Source: an uncultured Spirochaetaceae bacterium (lineage in GTDB: Bacteria > Spirochaetota > Spirochaetia > Sphaerochaetales > Sphaerochaetaceae). From it: 64,000 bases of DNA. The translations under genes and the position numbers were made by a program. The notes below the pieces were generated by a model, which was not told where the DNA came from, ran no database searches, and saw only the letters and a list, made by a program, of their open reading frames with translations. Numbering within the stretch: the first letter of the stretch is position 1; each line of letters opens with the position of its first letter. Below, in pieces: positions 1 through 8,583 of the stretch. Location of the stretch: NCBI GenBank assembly GCA_944388955.1, contig CALXKJ010000002.1:96830-160829 (forward strand). Direction: 5' to 3'.

Positions 1-1
1 C

Positions 2-802
2 ACAGGAGTTGCGCTGGCATTCCCAGATGTACCGCGTCCGCTGCTTCTGCCGCTTGCTCTTCTTGCATCTGTCATCGGTGGCGGTGTCTGGGGATTCATT
101 CCCGGTATTCTGAAGGCCAAGCTCAATGTGTCCGAGCTCCTGTCGACTGTAATGCTCAATTACATAGCCGCACAGTTCTATTCGCTCTGTCTTCGCACTA
201 TCTATCTTGATCCCGCGGAGCAGGTCTATGGCACTGGCACGCCTCAGTCGATGAGACTTACCGACAATGTCTGGCTTGGACGTATCACGGGGAGACTGCA
301 TTACGGTATCATCATCGCGATTGTGCTTGCCGTCCTTGTTTTCCTCCTTATGTGGAAGACATCGATGGGATTCAAGATGAGAGCATCAGGCTCCGGTGCA
401 AGAGCTGCTCGGTATGCTGGTATAAGTGTTGGATTCTATGTAACTGTATCGATGGTCATCTCCGGTGCTTTTGCAGGTCTTGCAGGTGGTGTGGAGCTTG
501 CGGGTGTCCATAGACGTGCTATCGAAGGCATTACCAACAACTATGGATTCTCAGGCGTTGTAGTAGCTCTTTTCGGCGGACTCCATCCATTTGGCATCAT
601 TCCCGCTTCATTCTTCTTCGGCCTCATGATCTATGGTGCGACACTGGCACCGACAAAGGTCGGCGTTCCCGCCAATATCGTGCAGGTTATGCAAGGCATA
701 ATAATCATCGTTATCGTTACAGCCCAGATGGTGCTTTCAAATGATTATTTCCGCGACAGAGTCTGGAGAAGAATCCAGTCTCTCAGGAAGAAGGAGGCCT
801 GA
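2..802 (+). CDS. ABC transporter permease, nucleoside/BMP-type (5' partial)
   Basis: Inner-membrane permease of a basic-membrane-protein-type importer (YufP/NupP-like, branched-chain permease superfamily), a family that takes up purine nucleosides. The frame is open from base 2, so the start lies outside the window. The visible part keeps the family pattern WGFIPGxLKA, then NVSELLSTVMLNY, then several hydrophobic helices and a GAFAGLAGG loop that should contact the ATPase. The stop is 1 nt before the next permease start, so the two form a heterodimer in one operon; the ATPase and binding lipoprotein are presumably upstream. The substrate is inferred from family only. Confidence 0.85.
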   Translation, partial: TGVALAFPDVPRPLLLPLALLASVIGGGVWGFIPGILKAKLNVSELLSTVMLNYIAAQFYSLCLRTIYLDPAEQVYGTGTPQSMRLTDNVWLGRITGRLHYGIIIAIVLAVLVFLLMWKTSMGFKMRASGSGARAARYAGISVGFYVTVSMVISGAFAGLAGGVELAGVHRRAIEGITNNYGFSGVVVALFGGLHPFGIIPASFFFGLMIYGATLAPTKVGVPANIVQVMQGIIIIVIVTAQMVLSNDYFRDRVWRRIQSLRKKEA

Positions 803-803
803 A

Positions 804-1751
804 ATGATCGATATAATCACTAATATGCTGTCGATGTGCATACCATTTTCTGTCGCTCTTCTTCTGGCTTCAACTGGAGAGATGTTCAATCAGCGAGCTG
901 GTGTATTCAATCTCGGATGCGAAGGCGTGATGGCGATGGGTGCGTTTGTCGGTATGCTCATACCATTCCTTGCTGGTGGCGGTATGCGTGTTTCCCAGTG
1001 GTATAATGTTCTGGGCTTCGCTGCAGCTGCGGTTCTTGGCGCGCTCTTCGGTCTTTTCTTCGGCGTCATCACAGTCACATTCAGAGCCCCGCAGGGCATT
1101 GCTGGCATAGGACTTCAGATGTTCGGAGTAGGGTGTGCAGGTACGCTCTTCAGGCATTTTGTCGGAGGCACCCAGTCAATTCCGGGAATCCCTGATGTGG
1201 ATATACCGCTTCTTTCGAAGATACCTGTTATCGGGGAGATATTCTTCTCCCACAATGCTGCAAGCTATCTCGCATACATCTTCATTCCGGTAGCATGGTA
1301 CATTCTTTTCCGTACCCCATGGGGACTGAAGGTAAGGGCCGCGGGTACGAATCCACGAGCCGCTGATTCAATGGGTGTCAATGTCAGCCGTACACGCTAT
1401 GAATCTCTTATGGTCGGAGGTGCCCTTGCAGGTCTTGCCGGAGCCTACCTCTCGATAGCCCAGGCGAAGATGTTCTCTGACACGCTTATATCAGGGCGCG
1501 GATTCATTGCAGTTGCACTTGTGTATTTCGGGCATTGGAATCCTGTGAAGATCATGGGTGGAGCGCTTCTCTTTACATTCGCGCAGACTTTCCAGACAGT
1601 TGTCCAGAGCTTCGGAATATCCTTCCCGTATGAGCTTGCTGTCATGCTGCCATATGTCCTTGTCATTGTTGTTCTCGCGTTCACGTCAAGAAACGACATG
1701 TCGGCACCAACATCGCTTGGAAAGCCATTCAACAGGGAAATAAGAACCTGA
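804..1751 (+). CDS. ABC transporter permease, nucleoside/BMP-type, second subunit
   Basis: Second inner-membrane permease of the same importer (YufQ/NupQ-like, 315 aa). ATG 804 is chosen because a strong AAGGAGG lies at 791-797; a longer frame reaching back to 741 would lie inside the upstream gene. The N-terminal pattern TGEMFNQRAGVFNLGCEGVMAMGAFVG is diagnostic for this subfamily, and a GGALAGLAGAYLS loop near residue 210 mirrors the partner's coupling loop. About eight to nine hydrophobic segments are visible. A strong terminator follows at once, so this is the last gene of the transporter operon. Confidence 0.88.
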   Translation: MIDIITNMLSMCIPFSVALLLASTGEMFNQRAGVFNLGCEGVMAMGAFVGMLIPFLAGGGMRVSQWYNVLGFAAAAVLGALFGLFFGVITVTFRAPQGIAGIGLQMFGVGCAGTLFRHFVGGTQSIPGIPDVDIPLLSKIPVIGEIFFSHNAASYLAYIFIPVAWYILFRTPWGLKVRAAGTNPRAADSMGVNVSRTRYESLMVGGALAGLAGAYLSIAQAKMFSDTLISGRGFIAVALVYFGHWNPVKIMGGALLFTFAQTFQTVVQSFGISFPYELAVMLPYVLVIVVLAFTSRNDMSAPTSLGKPFNREIRT

Positions 1752-1770
1752 CAGATTCTAACGCAGAATG

Positions 1771-1800
1771 CATCTCCTCCGTCCGGGGGAGATGTTTTTT
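1771..1800 (+). terminator. Intrinsic terminator after the permease operon
   Basis: A 10-bp stem (1771-1780 with 1785-1794, one G-T pair) closes a four-base loop GTCC and is followed by six T at 1795-1800. It ends the nucleoside-importer operon and separates it from the rRNA methyltransferase gene. Confidence 0.9.
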
Positions 1801-1846
1801 GCCTCGGGGCTTGTACTTCCCGCTGGAAAGAATGAAGAATATAAGC

Positions 1847-3001
1847 ATGGCAAAGAGATATTGTCCGCTTTTCAATAAATGCGGTGGTTGTGATTCTGTA
1901 AACAGCTCTTATGAGGATGAGCTTCTTGAGAAATACATCAGAGAGGAGAAGTTCCTCTCGCGTTTCGCTCCTGTGTCTCCGATACTCCCTTCTCCTTCTG
2001 TAACCGGTTACAGATGCAAAGTGCAGGCTGTGTGCGGAGAGAAAGATGGAAAGCTCATTACAGGGATATACCGCAAAGGCAGTCATCGTCTCATATCCGT
2101 GAAATCCTGTCCTCTTGAAGATGAGAGAGCTGGTGAGATACTCAGCACGATAAGAGTATTATCGAATCGATATGGCATAAAAGCATATGATGAAGACAGG
2201 ATGACTGGGGATCTAAGGCATGTGCTTATACGCACATCCGACTACTATGATGAAGCGCTTGTCGTCCTTGTCGCCTCGTCACTTGAGCTTAAGAGCGCGT
2301 CAGATCTCGCAGCGGCTATTCATCAGCGCCATCCTTACGTCAAGTCAGTCTCAGTCATCGAGAATAGAGAAAAGACATCGATGGTCATCCCGGAAGGCGC
2401 AAAGGAGAGGATTGTCTACGGTAAAGGCTATATCACAGAGCGTGTTTCCGGACTCGATTTCCGTATCTCTGCACGCTCATTCTTCCAGGTTAATCCAAGA
2501 CAGGCTGAAAGACTATATACCATAGCAATGAACATGGCCGAACTCCGCCCTGATGACAAGGTGATTGATGCATATTGCGGAACGGGTACTATAGCGCTCA
2601 TTGCCGCGCATCTTTCAGGATGCGAGGCTATCGGAATAGAGGCCAACGGGCAGGCTGTGCATGATGCGGAGGTGAATGCTTCTATCAACAGGCTTGATAA
2701 CGTTTCCTTCATAAACGCGGATGCGTCGAAATATATGAAGGAAATGGCGAAGAAAGGGGAGACGTGCTCTGTGCTGTTTCTGGATCCTCCACGCTCTGGT
2801 GCCACAGAGGAATTTCTTGCCGCTATGGGGCGCATGGCTCCTGAGCGGGTTGTGTATGTATCATGCAATCCTGAGACACTTGGTCGTGACTTAAGGTATA
2901 TCCATCGCTTTCTTCCATATAAAATCCAGGGAATACAGCCAGTTGACCTATTCCCTGGTTCCTCTCACATAGAGACAGTCGTTTATATGGACAGATACTG
3001 A
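1847..3001 (+). CDS. rlmD: 23S rRNA (uracil-5-)-methyltransferase, RlmD/RumA type
   Basis: SAM-dependent enzyme that methylates C5 of a uridine in RNA, most likely 23S rRNA. From ATG 1847 it has 384 residues. Iron-sulfur ligands appear as Cys6, Cys12, Cys15 (CGGC) and Cys88. The catalytic domain has FFQVNPRQAERLY, the SAM loop DAYCGTGTIAL, DPPRSG, and the nucleophile motif YVSCNPETLGRDL. No TRAM domain is present, so it is a short form. ATG 1832 is an alternative start; 1847 is preferred for spacing to a weak GAAG, and a TTG at 1799 would sit in the terminator. RlmC or TrmA activity cannot be excluded. Confidence 0.85.
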   Translation: MAKRYCPLFNKCGGCDSVNSSYEDELLEKYIREEKFLSRFAPVSPILPSPSVTGYRCKVQAVCGEKDGKLITGIYRKGSHRLISVKSCPLEDERAGEILSTIRVLSNRYGIKAYDEDRMTGDLRHVLIRTSDYYDEALVVLVASSLELKSASDLAAAIHQRHPYVKSVSVIENREKTSMVIPEGAKERIVYGKGYITERVSGLDFRISARSFFQVNPRQAERLYTIAMNMAELRPDDKVIDAYCGTGTIALIAAHLSGCEAIGIEANGQAVHDAEVNASINRLDNVSFINADASKYMKEMAKKGETCSVLFLDPPRSGATEEFLAAMGRMAPERVVYVSCNPETLGRDLRYIHRFLPYKIQGIQPVDLFPGSSHIETVVYMDRY

Positions 3002-3673
3002 TCAGGATACGATATCCTGGAACTTCCTCAAGGCGCTGTTTGAGCCGGAAAGCACCATCTGCTCTTCTTTGTGAAGAACGGTATCAGGGCCAACGCTTCC
3101 GTTTGCCTTGCCATCTTTGATGACGGCTATGAGGGATATACCATATTTCTCTCTGAGTCTGATGTCCTTAATGGACATCGAATCGAGGGATTCAGGAGTC
3201 CTGATCTGTATGATTGAAAATTCATCTGAAAGCGGGAGAATGTCCTCTGCAAGCCTTTCACAGAGCTTTATGGCGGTGCGCTTACCGATTTCGATTTCAG
3301 GGAAAATCACTTCAGCTCCGATTTTCTTGAGTATTTTGGCGTGGTCATCGCTTATTACCTTGCAGATAACTCTCTTCACGCCAAGCTCAAGCGTATTCAG
3401 TGCTGCGAGTATTGAATTCTCTACGTCTTTTCCGATTCCAACGATGACAGTATCTGCATCCTGAAGCCCAGTCTCTGCAAGAGATTCCATTGACATGTCA
3501 TTGACGACAAAGACATCAGCATCTGTTTCCTGCAGCGCTCTGAGCCTCTGCGGATCCTTGTCTATCGCTATTACGCTTTTGCCTCTTTCAATCAGCTCCT
3601 CTGCAACTGCAAGCCCGAAGCGTCCGATTCCTATTATTCCGAAGATTTTGTCTCCATCTTTCCTGTTTTTCAT
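3002..3673 (-). CDS. ktrA: Potassium uptake regulatory subunit, KtrA/TrkA family
   Basis: Cytoplasmic RCK protein (223 aa) that gates the KtrB potassium channel by nucleotide binding. The N-terminal Rossmann domain has GIGRFG (Gly15, Gly17, Gly20) and an acidic residue at the end of beta-2 (AIDKD), typical of NAD(H)/ATP-binding RCK_N domains. The RCK_C (TrkA_C) domain covers roughly residues 135-223. It starts 4 nt after the ktrB stop, so the two are one minus-strand operon. It ends base-to-base against the convergent rlmD stop, with no separate terminator between them. Confidence 0.92.
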   Translation of the reverse strand: MKNRKDGDKIFGIIGIGRFGLAVAEELIERGKSVIAIDKDPQRLRALQETDADVFVVNDMSMESLAETGLQDADTVIVGIGKDVENSILAALNTLELGVKRVICKVISDDHAKILKKIGAEVIFPEIEIGKRTAIKLCERLAEDILPLSDEFSIIQIRTPESLDSMSIKDIRLREKYGISLIAVIKDGKANGSVGPDTVLHKEEQMVLSGSNSALRKFQDIVS

Positions 3674-3677
3674 GTTT

Positions 3678-4991
3678 TTATCCTATTATTATTTTTTCTT
3701 CTATCAGAGTGACCTGTGATGGTCTTCTTACCGCGAACGCGCTTATGATTGTCATGAACCCGACTCTTCCAAGGAACATGAGAGCTATAAGCACAATCTT
3801 GCCAGCAAATGATATATATGGTGTTATGCCCATCGTAAGGCCGACGGTAGCATATGCCGAGACTGTTTCATACAGCAGTTTGTCCATCGTGAATTCTGGA
3901 TCCGTGATAGATAGAATAAGCGTTCCGCCTAATACAAGCAGAATCGAGATTATAATCACGAAGAAAGCCTTCATGACCGATTCCTGGCTTATCTCCCTCT
4001 TGAACGCAGTCGTCTTCTTTCCAAGCAGGAGAGAGAACGTCGCCTTGATAGCCGTGAACATGGAAGTGGTTTTGACACCGCCACCTGTTGACCCCGGGGA
4101 GGCACCGACGAACATCAGTATGATTGTAAGTGCAACTCCTGCAGGAGGAAGGGTTGTCTGGTCATAAGAGAAGTAGCCTGCCGTTCTTGTCGTGACAGAC
4201 TGGAAAAAAGCATTCTTCCAGTCGATGCCCGGGAGGATGAACCTGAAAAGAATCATACCGGAAATGACAAGGAAAAGCGTTGATGTGAGCACTATCTTCG
4301 TATGAAGCGATATCTTCTTTTTCTTCAGCAGGAATGAGAATAGATTGGAATAGAGCAGGAATCCCAATCCACCCGCTATGATCAGAAGTGCTATGGTGAT
4401 AAGCACCAGCGGGCTGTCATTCCAGCCAAGAAGGCTTGTAGAGAAGAGATCGAATCCCGCGTTGTTGAATGCTGACACGGAATGGAAGAGCGCAAGATAG
4501 ATTGTCCTTCCAATGGAGTATCCATGGTCGCTGAAGCCGATGAAAAGGAAAACAGCCCCGATAAGCTCAGCGGCAGCTGTGACCGCCACAGCTGTGAACA
4601 ATAGCTTCCAGACCTGCACCCTATGATCTGCCCCGAATGAATCACGAAGCAGATTACGGCTCGATAAATCAAGCTTTCCGCTTGTCAGCCTGATGATTAT
4701 CACCGCAATGACAGCATATCCAAGCCCACCAATCTGGATAAGCAGCATCATCACAGTTGTGCCGAATGGAGATAGCACAGCGCTGATATCAACGGGCGTG
4801 AGCCCTGTCACGCAGACAGCTGACGTCGATATGAAAAGCGCATCGATAGCTTTAAGATTCTCTCCCTCATTCTGCGATACAGGCAACAGCAGAAGAAGCG
4901 CTCCGATTGTTATGACACTCAGAAATCCGAGTGCTAGCTGCAGCCCTGGCTGCAGTTTCCTCTTTGCACGCATGTCCCAGATTATAGCCAT
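3678..4991 (-). CDS. ktrB: Potassium uptake membrane subunit, KtrB/TrkH family
   Basis: Membrane K+ (probably Na+-coupled) translocation subunit, 437 aa, with four M1-P-M2 repeats. The selectivity-filter loops can be read as CVTGLTP, FNNAGFD, TRTAGYF and YATVGLT, each carrying the conserved glycine. The gene is first in the ktrB-ktrA operon. There is no Shine-Dalgarno before ATG 4991; instead GATAAT (minus strand, 4998-5003) ends 6 nt upstream, which suggests a leaderless transcript. It is divergent from rhaM. Confidence 0.92.
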   Translation of the reverse strand: MAIIWDMRAKRKLQPGLQLALGFLSVITIGALLLLLPVSQNEGENLKAIDALFISTSAVCVTGLTPVDISAVLSPFGTTVMMLLIQIGGLGYAVIAVIIIRLTSGKLDLSSRNLLRDSFGADHRVQVWKLLFTAVAVTAAAELIGAVFLFIGFSDHGYSIGRTIYLALFHSVSAFNNAGFDLFSTSLLGWNDSPLVLITIALLIIAGGLGFLLYSNLFSFLLKKKKISLHTKIVLTSTLFLVISGMILFRFILPGIDWKNAFFQSVTTRTAGYFSYDQTTLPPAGVALTIILMFVGASPGSTGGGVKTTSMFTAIKATFSLLLGKKTTAFKREISQESVMKAFFVIIISILLVLGGTLILSITDPEFTMDKLLYETVSAYATVGLTMGITPYISFAGKIVLIALMFLGRVGFMTIISAFAVRRPSQVTLIEEKIIIG

Positions 4992-4997
4992 TCATTG

Positions 4998-5003
4998 ATT
5001 ATC
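4998..5003 (-). promoter_or_regulatory. Putative -10 box of ktrB, leaderless arrangement
   Basis: GATAAT on the minus strand ends 6 nt before the ktrB ATG, so transcription would start at or next to the start codon. No convincing -35 was found 16-18 nt upstream. Confidence 0.4.
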
Positions 5004-5028
5004 TTTGAAGACTTGCGGCTCTTGTTTC

Positions 5029-5057
5029 TTGACAATTCCCGTAAGAGTGCGGATATA
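5029..5057 (+). promoter_or_regulatory. Putative rhaM promoter, leaderless arrangement
   Basis: A perfect TTGACA (5029-5034) is followed after 17 nt by GATATA (5052-5057), which ends 6 nt before the rhaM ATG at 5064. No Shine-Dalgarno fits between them. Confidence 0.5.
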
Positions 5058-5063
5058 GAGAAT

Positions 5064-5387
5064 ATGATTGAAGAAAAGAGAGAAGCATTCAGAATGCATG
5101 TCAAGCCTGGATGCGAAGAAGAGTATGAGAGAAGGCACAGGGCCATATGGCCTGAAGTGAAGAAGATGATTTCCGAAAGCGGGGTTTATGATTATTCAAT
5201 CTATCTCGATAAGGAAACAGGCTATCTTTTCGCTTTCCAGAAGACGAAGGGCGATAAGGGCTCCCAGGATCTGGGCTCTGAGGAGATTATCCAGAAATGG
5301 TGGGCTTACATGAAGGATCTTATGGATACAAATGAGGATAATTCACCTGTATCCATCTCGCTGAGGGAAGTCTTCCATATGGACTGA
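5064..5387 (+). CDS. rhaM: L-rhamnose mutarotase
   Basis: Interconverts alpha- and beta-L-rhamnopyranose so that the isomerase receives the right anomer (107 aa, close to the 104 aa of E. coli RhaM/YiiL). Conserved family features are YERRHRAIWPEV (catalytic His region), YSIYLDKETGYLFAF, QKWWAYM and DNSPVS near the C-terminus. ATG 5064 is chosen because the product then aligns end to end with the family and because the promoter spacing fits; the frame extends upstream to 4995 but would overlap the ktrB start. It heads the rhamnose region. An intrinsic terminator follows. Confidence 0.9.
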   Translation: MIEEKREAFRMHVKPGCEEEYERRHRAIWPEVKKMISESGVYDYSIYLDKETGYLFAFQKTKGDKGSQDLGSEEIIQKWWAYMKDLMDTNEDNSPVSISLREVFHMD

Positions 5388-5393
5388 AATGAT

Positions 5394-5425
5394 TGCATCC
5401 TCATTCTAGGGGATGCATATTTTTA
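5394..5425 (+). terminator. Intrinsic terminator after rhaM
   Basis: TGCATCC (5394-5400) pairs with GGATGCA (5411-5417), extended by two pairs into the loop, followed by a T-rich tract from 5418. It separates rhaM from the next rhamnose-region gene. Confidence 0.8.
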
Positions 5426-5518
5426 TTTACGAAAAATTGCTCCAAACGCTTATTTTCTTGCTTGACGGCTGTTTATATGCCATTTAGCCTAAGAAAAAGG
5501 AAAGGCAGGCTGGGGTAC

Positions 5519-5524
5519 TATAAT
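5519..5524 (+). promoter_or_regulatory. Possible -10 box of the exported protein gene
   Basis: A perfect TATAAT lies 54 nt before ATG 5579, but no recognisable -35 sits 16-18 nt upstream. A regulator-dependent promoter is possible. Confidence 0.35.
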
Positions 5525-5578
5525 TTCATTTTTCATCATCCTGTCAGGCAGTGGATACTGCATTCCTAGGGAGGAAGA

Positions 5579-6184
5579 ATGAAGAGATTGATTCTTATTG
5601 CTATAGTGCTTATAGCGCTTTCATCGGCGCTGGTGGCTTCGCCTCTTGATAACCCGCTCGGTGTATTTGCCGGAACTCAGAGTTTTTCAATTTATGGTAG
5701 TTATCTTGGGGTAACGGGAGAAGAGATGATAAACAGTGTAGGTGCGGGCCTGCAGTATAAAGCGCATCTTTTCTCTAGTCCTGTGTTTTATTATGGCGAT
5801 ACCTATGTCGGCTATCCTGTGACACGTCCATCATTAGGAGTAAGCGGTAATTCTTTCGCTATCGACTGGTCTGTCTCAATGGGACTCGGATGGAAATTCC
5901 TGCTACCAAACAACAGAATAGCACTTGCATTCGGTGCCGGCGTGTCGATGTATATGCTTTTCGATATGAAGACCGGTGGCGTTCAGAGTGATATGAGCTT
6001 CGGCCCGGAGCTCCTTGCGGAGTTTGATTATCTCTTTTCCGATAGTGCTTTCCTTTCGGTGAATGCCATGCCAGCTTTCGATATCCTGCAGCTCAGGCTT
6101 TCAACAGAGAAAAACGTGTCGGAATTCCGTGTCAGGATTCCTGTTAAAATCGGCATAGGACTGCAGTGGGGTAAAAACATCTGA
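5579..6184 (+). CDS. Exported beta-barrel-like hypothetical protein
   Basis: Not recognised as a named family. The 201-residue product begins with a clear signal peptide (MKRLILIAIVLIALSSALVA, cleavage expected near residues 20-21). The mature part is made of alternating strands rich in Gly, Ser, Tyr and Phe with turns such as GVSGNSFAID and GLGWKFLLPNNR, and ends on an amphipathic strand (KIGIGLQW), as small outer-membrane barrels do. The start has AGGAAG at 5572-5577. It sits between rhaM and rhaB, so a role at the surface in rhamnose or glycan handling is possible but only inferred from position. Confidence 0.6.
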   Translation: MKRLILIAIVLIALSSALVASPLDNPLGVFAGTQSFSIYGSYLGVTGEEMINSVGAGLQYKAHLFSSPVFYYGDTYVGYPVTRPSLGVSGNSFAIDWSVSMGLGWKFLLPNNRIALAFGAGVSMYMLFDMKTGGVQSDMSFGPELLAEFDYLFSDSAFLSVNAMPAFDILQLRLSTEKNVSEFRVRIPVKIGIGLQWGKNI

Positions 6185-6202
6185 CAAAGACAGTCAAACT
6201 GA

Positions 6203-6230
6203 TTGCTGTTATCTGAGAATAAGCTAAAAT
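6203..6230 (+). promoter_or_regulatory. Putative rhaB promoter, leaderless arrangement
   Basis: TTGCTG (6203-6208), 16-nt spacer, TAAAAT (6225-6230), ending 7 nt before ATG 6238. No Shine-Dalgarno is present in the 7 nt between. Confidence 0.45.
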
Positions 6231-6237
6231 ATAAAGC

Positions 6238-7596
6238 ATGGTTTATCTTGCAGTTGATATCGGAGCTTCAAGCGGTAAGCTCGTGAAAGGACATCTCACA
6301 TCTGACGGAAGAGTCGAGATGGAGACAATTCATCGTTTTCCAAATGGACCGAGAAAGAAAGATGACGGAACATTGGTCTGGGATCTGGAAGGTCTTTATC
6401 AGGGGATAGTCGAAGGACTCAGAAAAGCTGGTAAGGCGGATTATATCGCCATAGATACATGGGGCGTTGATTTCGTTCTGCTCGATGAGAATGGTGAAAT
6501 GATAGGTGATCCGGTTTCCTACCGTGATGGCCGCACCGACAGGCTTGATACCTGGCCAGACCAGAACATGCTCTATGAGAGAACAGGAATTCAGTTCCAG
6601 CGATTCAATACGATCTATCAGCTCCTGTCACTTAAGCAGGAACATCCAGAGTATCTTGAGAAGAGCGCATATATGCTCTTCATCCCTGATTATCTCGCTT
6701 ACCGTCTGACAGGTGTCATGAAGCATGAGTATACGTTCGCTTCAACGACTAATCTCCTCGATCCTGAGAAGAGAACATGGGATTATGGTCTTATAAGAGA
6801 TCTGGGGCTTCCACAGCATCTTTTCGTGGAGCTTTCCGATCCAGGAACGGAAGTCGGACGTCTTAAACCCGATCTTGCAGAGAGAATCGGATATGACCCG
6901 ATGGTGATTCTCTCTCCATCTCATGACTCTGCCTCAGCTGTTGTCGGGGCTCCGGTAGGGGATAAGTCCATTTATCTCTCATCTGGTACCTGGTCGATTC
7001 TTGGCTGTGTTGAGGAGCATCCGCATAAGGGAGAGGAGGCAAAGAAGGCTAATCTTTCAAATGAAGGCGGTGTAGATGGCACCATAAGGCTTCTGAAGAA
7101 CATCATGGGAACATGGATGCTGCAGTGCCTTTCAAAGGAGACGGGTGCTGGTTTTGATGAGCTTGAGAGTGAAGCAAGAAGCGCAGAGCTCCCGGGTATT
7201 ATCGATGCGTCTGACAGCCGCTTCCTCGCGCCGGAATCGATGTCTGACGAGATATGCTCCGCGCTTGGCCGTACGGATCTCTCGAGAGGCGAGATAGCTT
7301 CCGCTGTCTACAATTCACTTGCAATAGCGTATCGCGACGCGATTGATGAGATGGAGAGAATCACTGGCCGTACTTTTGAGCATATAGCAATTGTCGGAGG
7401 TGGCTCCAAGGATGGATATCTCAATGCGCTTACAGCCATGTATACCCATCGTACTGTAACAGCGGGGCCGGGAGAGGGAACCGCAATCGGAAATCTTCTT
7501 TATCAGATGATTTCGACAGGTGAACTCAGAAGAGAGAATAAGAATGATGTTCTGAGAAAGTCTGTGAAGATCGATCAGTACAGAAGACTGGACTGA
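6238..7596 (+). CDS. rhaB: Rhamnulokinase
   Basis: Phosphorylates L-rhamnulose to L-rhamnulose-1-phosphate with ATP in the cytoplasm (452 aa; E. coli RhaB 489). FGGY-kinase landmarks are visible: the N-terminal DIGASSGKLVKG phosphate loop, IDTWGVDFVLLD with the catalytic Asp, SYRDGRTD, HDSASAVVGAP, YLSSGTWSILG, and the C-terminal AIVGGGSKDGYLNALTA. The TWGVDF and GTWS motifs point to rhamnulokinase within the family. rhaD follows 70 nt downstream, giving two consecutive steps. No L-rhamnose isomerase lies in the window. Confidence 0.93.
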   Translation: MVYLAVDIGASSGKLVKGHLTSDGRVEMETIHRFPNGPRKKDDGTLVWDLEGLYQGIVEGLRKAGKADYIAIDTWGVDFVLLDENGEMIGDPVSYRDGRTDRLDTWPDQNMLYERTGIQFQRFNTIYQLLSLKQEHPEYLEKSAYMLFIPDYLAYRLTGVMKHEYTFASTTNLLDPEKRTWDYGLIRDLGLPQHLFVELSDPGTEVGRLKPDLAERIGYDPMVILSPSHDSASAVVGAPVGDKSIYLSSGTWSILGCVEEHPHKGEEAKKANLSNEGGVDGTIRLLKNIMGTWMLQCLSKETGAGFDELESEARSAELPGIIDASDSRFLAPESMSDEICSALGRTDLSRGEIASAVYNSLAIAYRDAIDEMERITGRTFEHIAIVGGGSKDGYLNALTAMYTHRTVTAGPGEGTAIGNLLYQMISTGELRRENKNDVLRKSVKIDQYRRLD

Positions 7597-7666
7597 TGCT
7601 TTGCTTTCCATTGTCGCTCGTTGATGCTATAAGTAATTCGAGAGTTTGCTCTCAAGGAGATATGAT

Positions 7667-8464
7667 ATGTTTCTTGATGATTTCATAAGGATGTGTTTTG
7701 ACGGATTCCAGCAGGGCTGGCATGAGAGAAATGGCGGAAATCTTTCATATAGAATGAAGGATGAGGATGTTGAGGCTGTAAAGGACAGGCTCCATGACAC
7801 AGGCCGTCATTATGATATGAATTTCAGCGCTCCAGAGCTTAAGGGTGCATATTTCACAATCACGGGCTCCGGAAAATATATGCGCAATGTTCCTCTCCAG
7901 CCTGAGAAGAATATCGGAATCATCCGTATCGATGACAAAGGCACTGGCTATGACATCATGTGGGGTCTTGAGGATGGTGCTAAGCCGACAAGCGAGCTTC
8001 CTACACATCTTATGAATCATATTGCCAGAATGAAGGCTACAGACGGTGCATGCCGCGTTATCTATCATGCGCATCCGGCGAATATAACTGCGCTTACATA
8101 TACTCTTCCTCCAGAGGCAAAGGCTTACACAAGAGTTCTCTGGCAGAGTGAGACAGAATGCGCTGTCGTCTTCCCTGAAGGTGTTGGGGTCGTAGACTGG
8201 ATGGTTCCAGGCTCTATCGATATCGGTATCGAGACTGCAAAGCTCATTACCAAGTACCGCGCTGTTGTCTGGACATTCCATGGCATCTTCGGAAGCGGTG
8301 CTGATTTCGATGAGACATTCGGACTTGTTCATACAATCGAGAAAGCCGCAGAGATTTACCTCAAGGCAAAGAGCGCAGGAATCATCAGAACGATTACAGA
8401 CGATGAATTCAAGGCCCTTGCTGACGCATTCGGCGTAACGCTCAATCCTGAGTTCCTCGGCTGA
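7667..8464 (+). CDS. rhaD: Rhamnulose-1-phosphate aldolase
   Basis: Zinc-dependent class II aldolase splitting L-rhamnulose-1-phosphate into dihydroxyacetone phosphate and L-lactaldehyde (265 aa). Aligning by eye to E. coli RhaD, the zinc ligands are His134 and His136 (YHAHP) and His205 (FHGIFGSG), with catalytic Glu110 in TSELPTH. HERNGGNLSYR near the N-terminus binds phosphate. ATG 7667 is chosen over upstream alternatives because AAGGAGA (7654-7660) lies 6 nt before it. A tight terminator follows. Such aldolases can also accept 5-deoxy- or methylthio-ribulose-1-phosphate, relevant to the salvage genes at 14073-15717. Confidence 0.93.
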   Translation: MFLDDFIRMCFDGFQQGWHERNGGNLSYRMKDEDVEAVKDRLHDTGRHYDMNFSAPELKGAYFTITGSGKYMRNVPLQPEKNIGIIRIDDKGTGYDIMWGLEDGAKPTSELPTHLMNHIARMKATDGACRVIYHAHPANITALTYTLPPEAKAYTRVLWQSETECAVVFPEGVGVVDWMVPGSIDIGIETAKLITKYRAVVWTFHGIFGSGADFDETFGLVHTIEKAAEIYLKAKSAGIIRTITDDEFKALADAFGVTLNPEFLG

Positions 8465-8486
8465 TTTCCTTCCTTTCTGGAGAATG

Positions 8487-8512
8487 TGCATCCCGAAAGG
8501 GATGCATTTTCT
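8487..8512 (+). terminator. Intrinsic terminator after rhaD
   Basis: TGCATCCC (8487-8494) and GGGATGCA (8499-8506) form a perfect 8-bp stem with a GAAA tetraloop, followed by TTTTCTT. Confidence 0.92.
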
Positions 8513-8535
8513 TCTGCGAAAATCCAACAGAATGC

Positions 8536-8563
8536 TTGCAATGAGATTCTGAAGCGTTAAAAT
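8536..8563 (+). promoter_or_regulatory. Putative promoter of cytidylate-kinase-like gene
   Basis: TTGCAA (8536-8541), 16-nt spacer, TAAAAT (8558-8563). A normal leader with AGGAGG (8573-8578) follows before ATG 8584. Confidence 0.5.
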
Positions 8564-8583
8564 TATGTAAACAGGAGGTGGAA

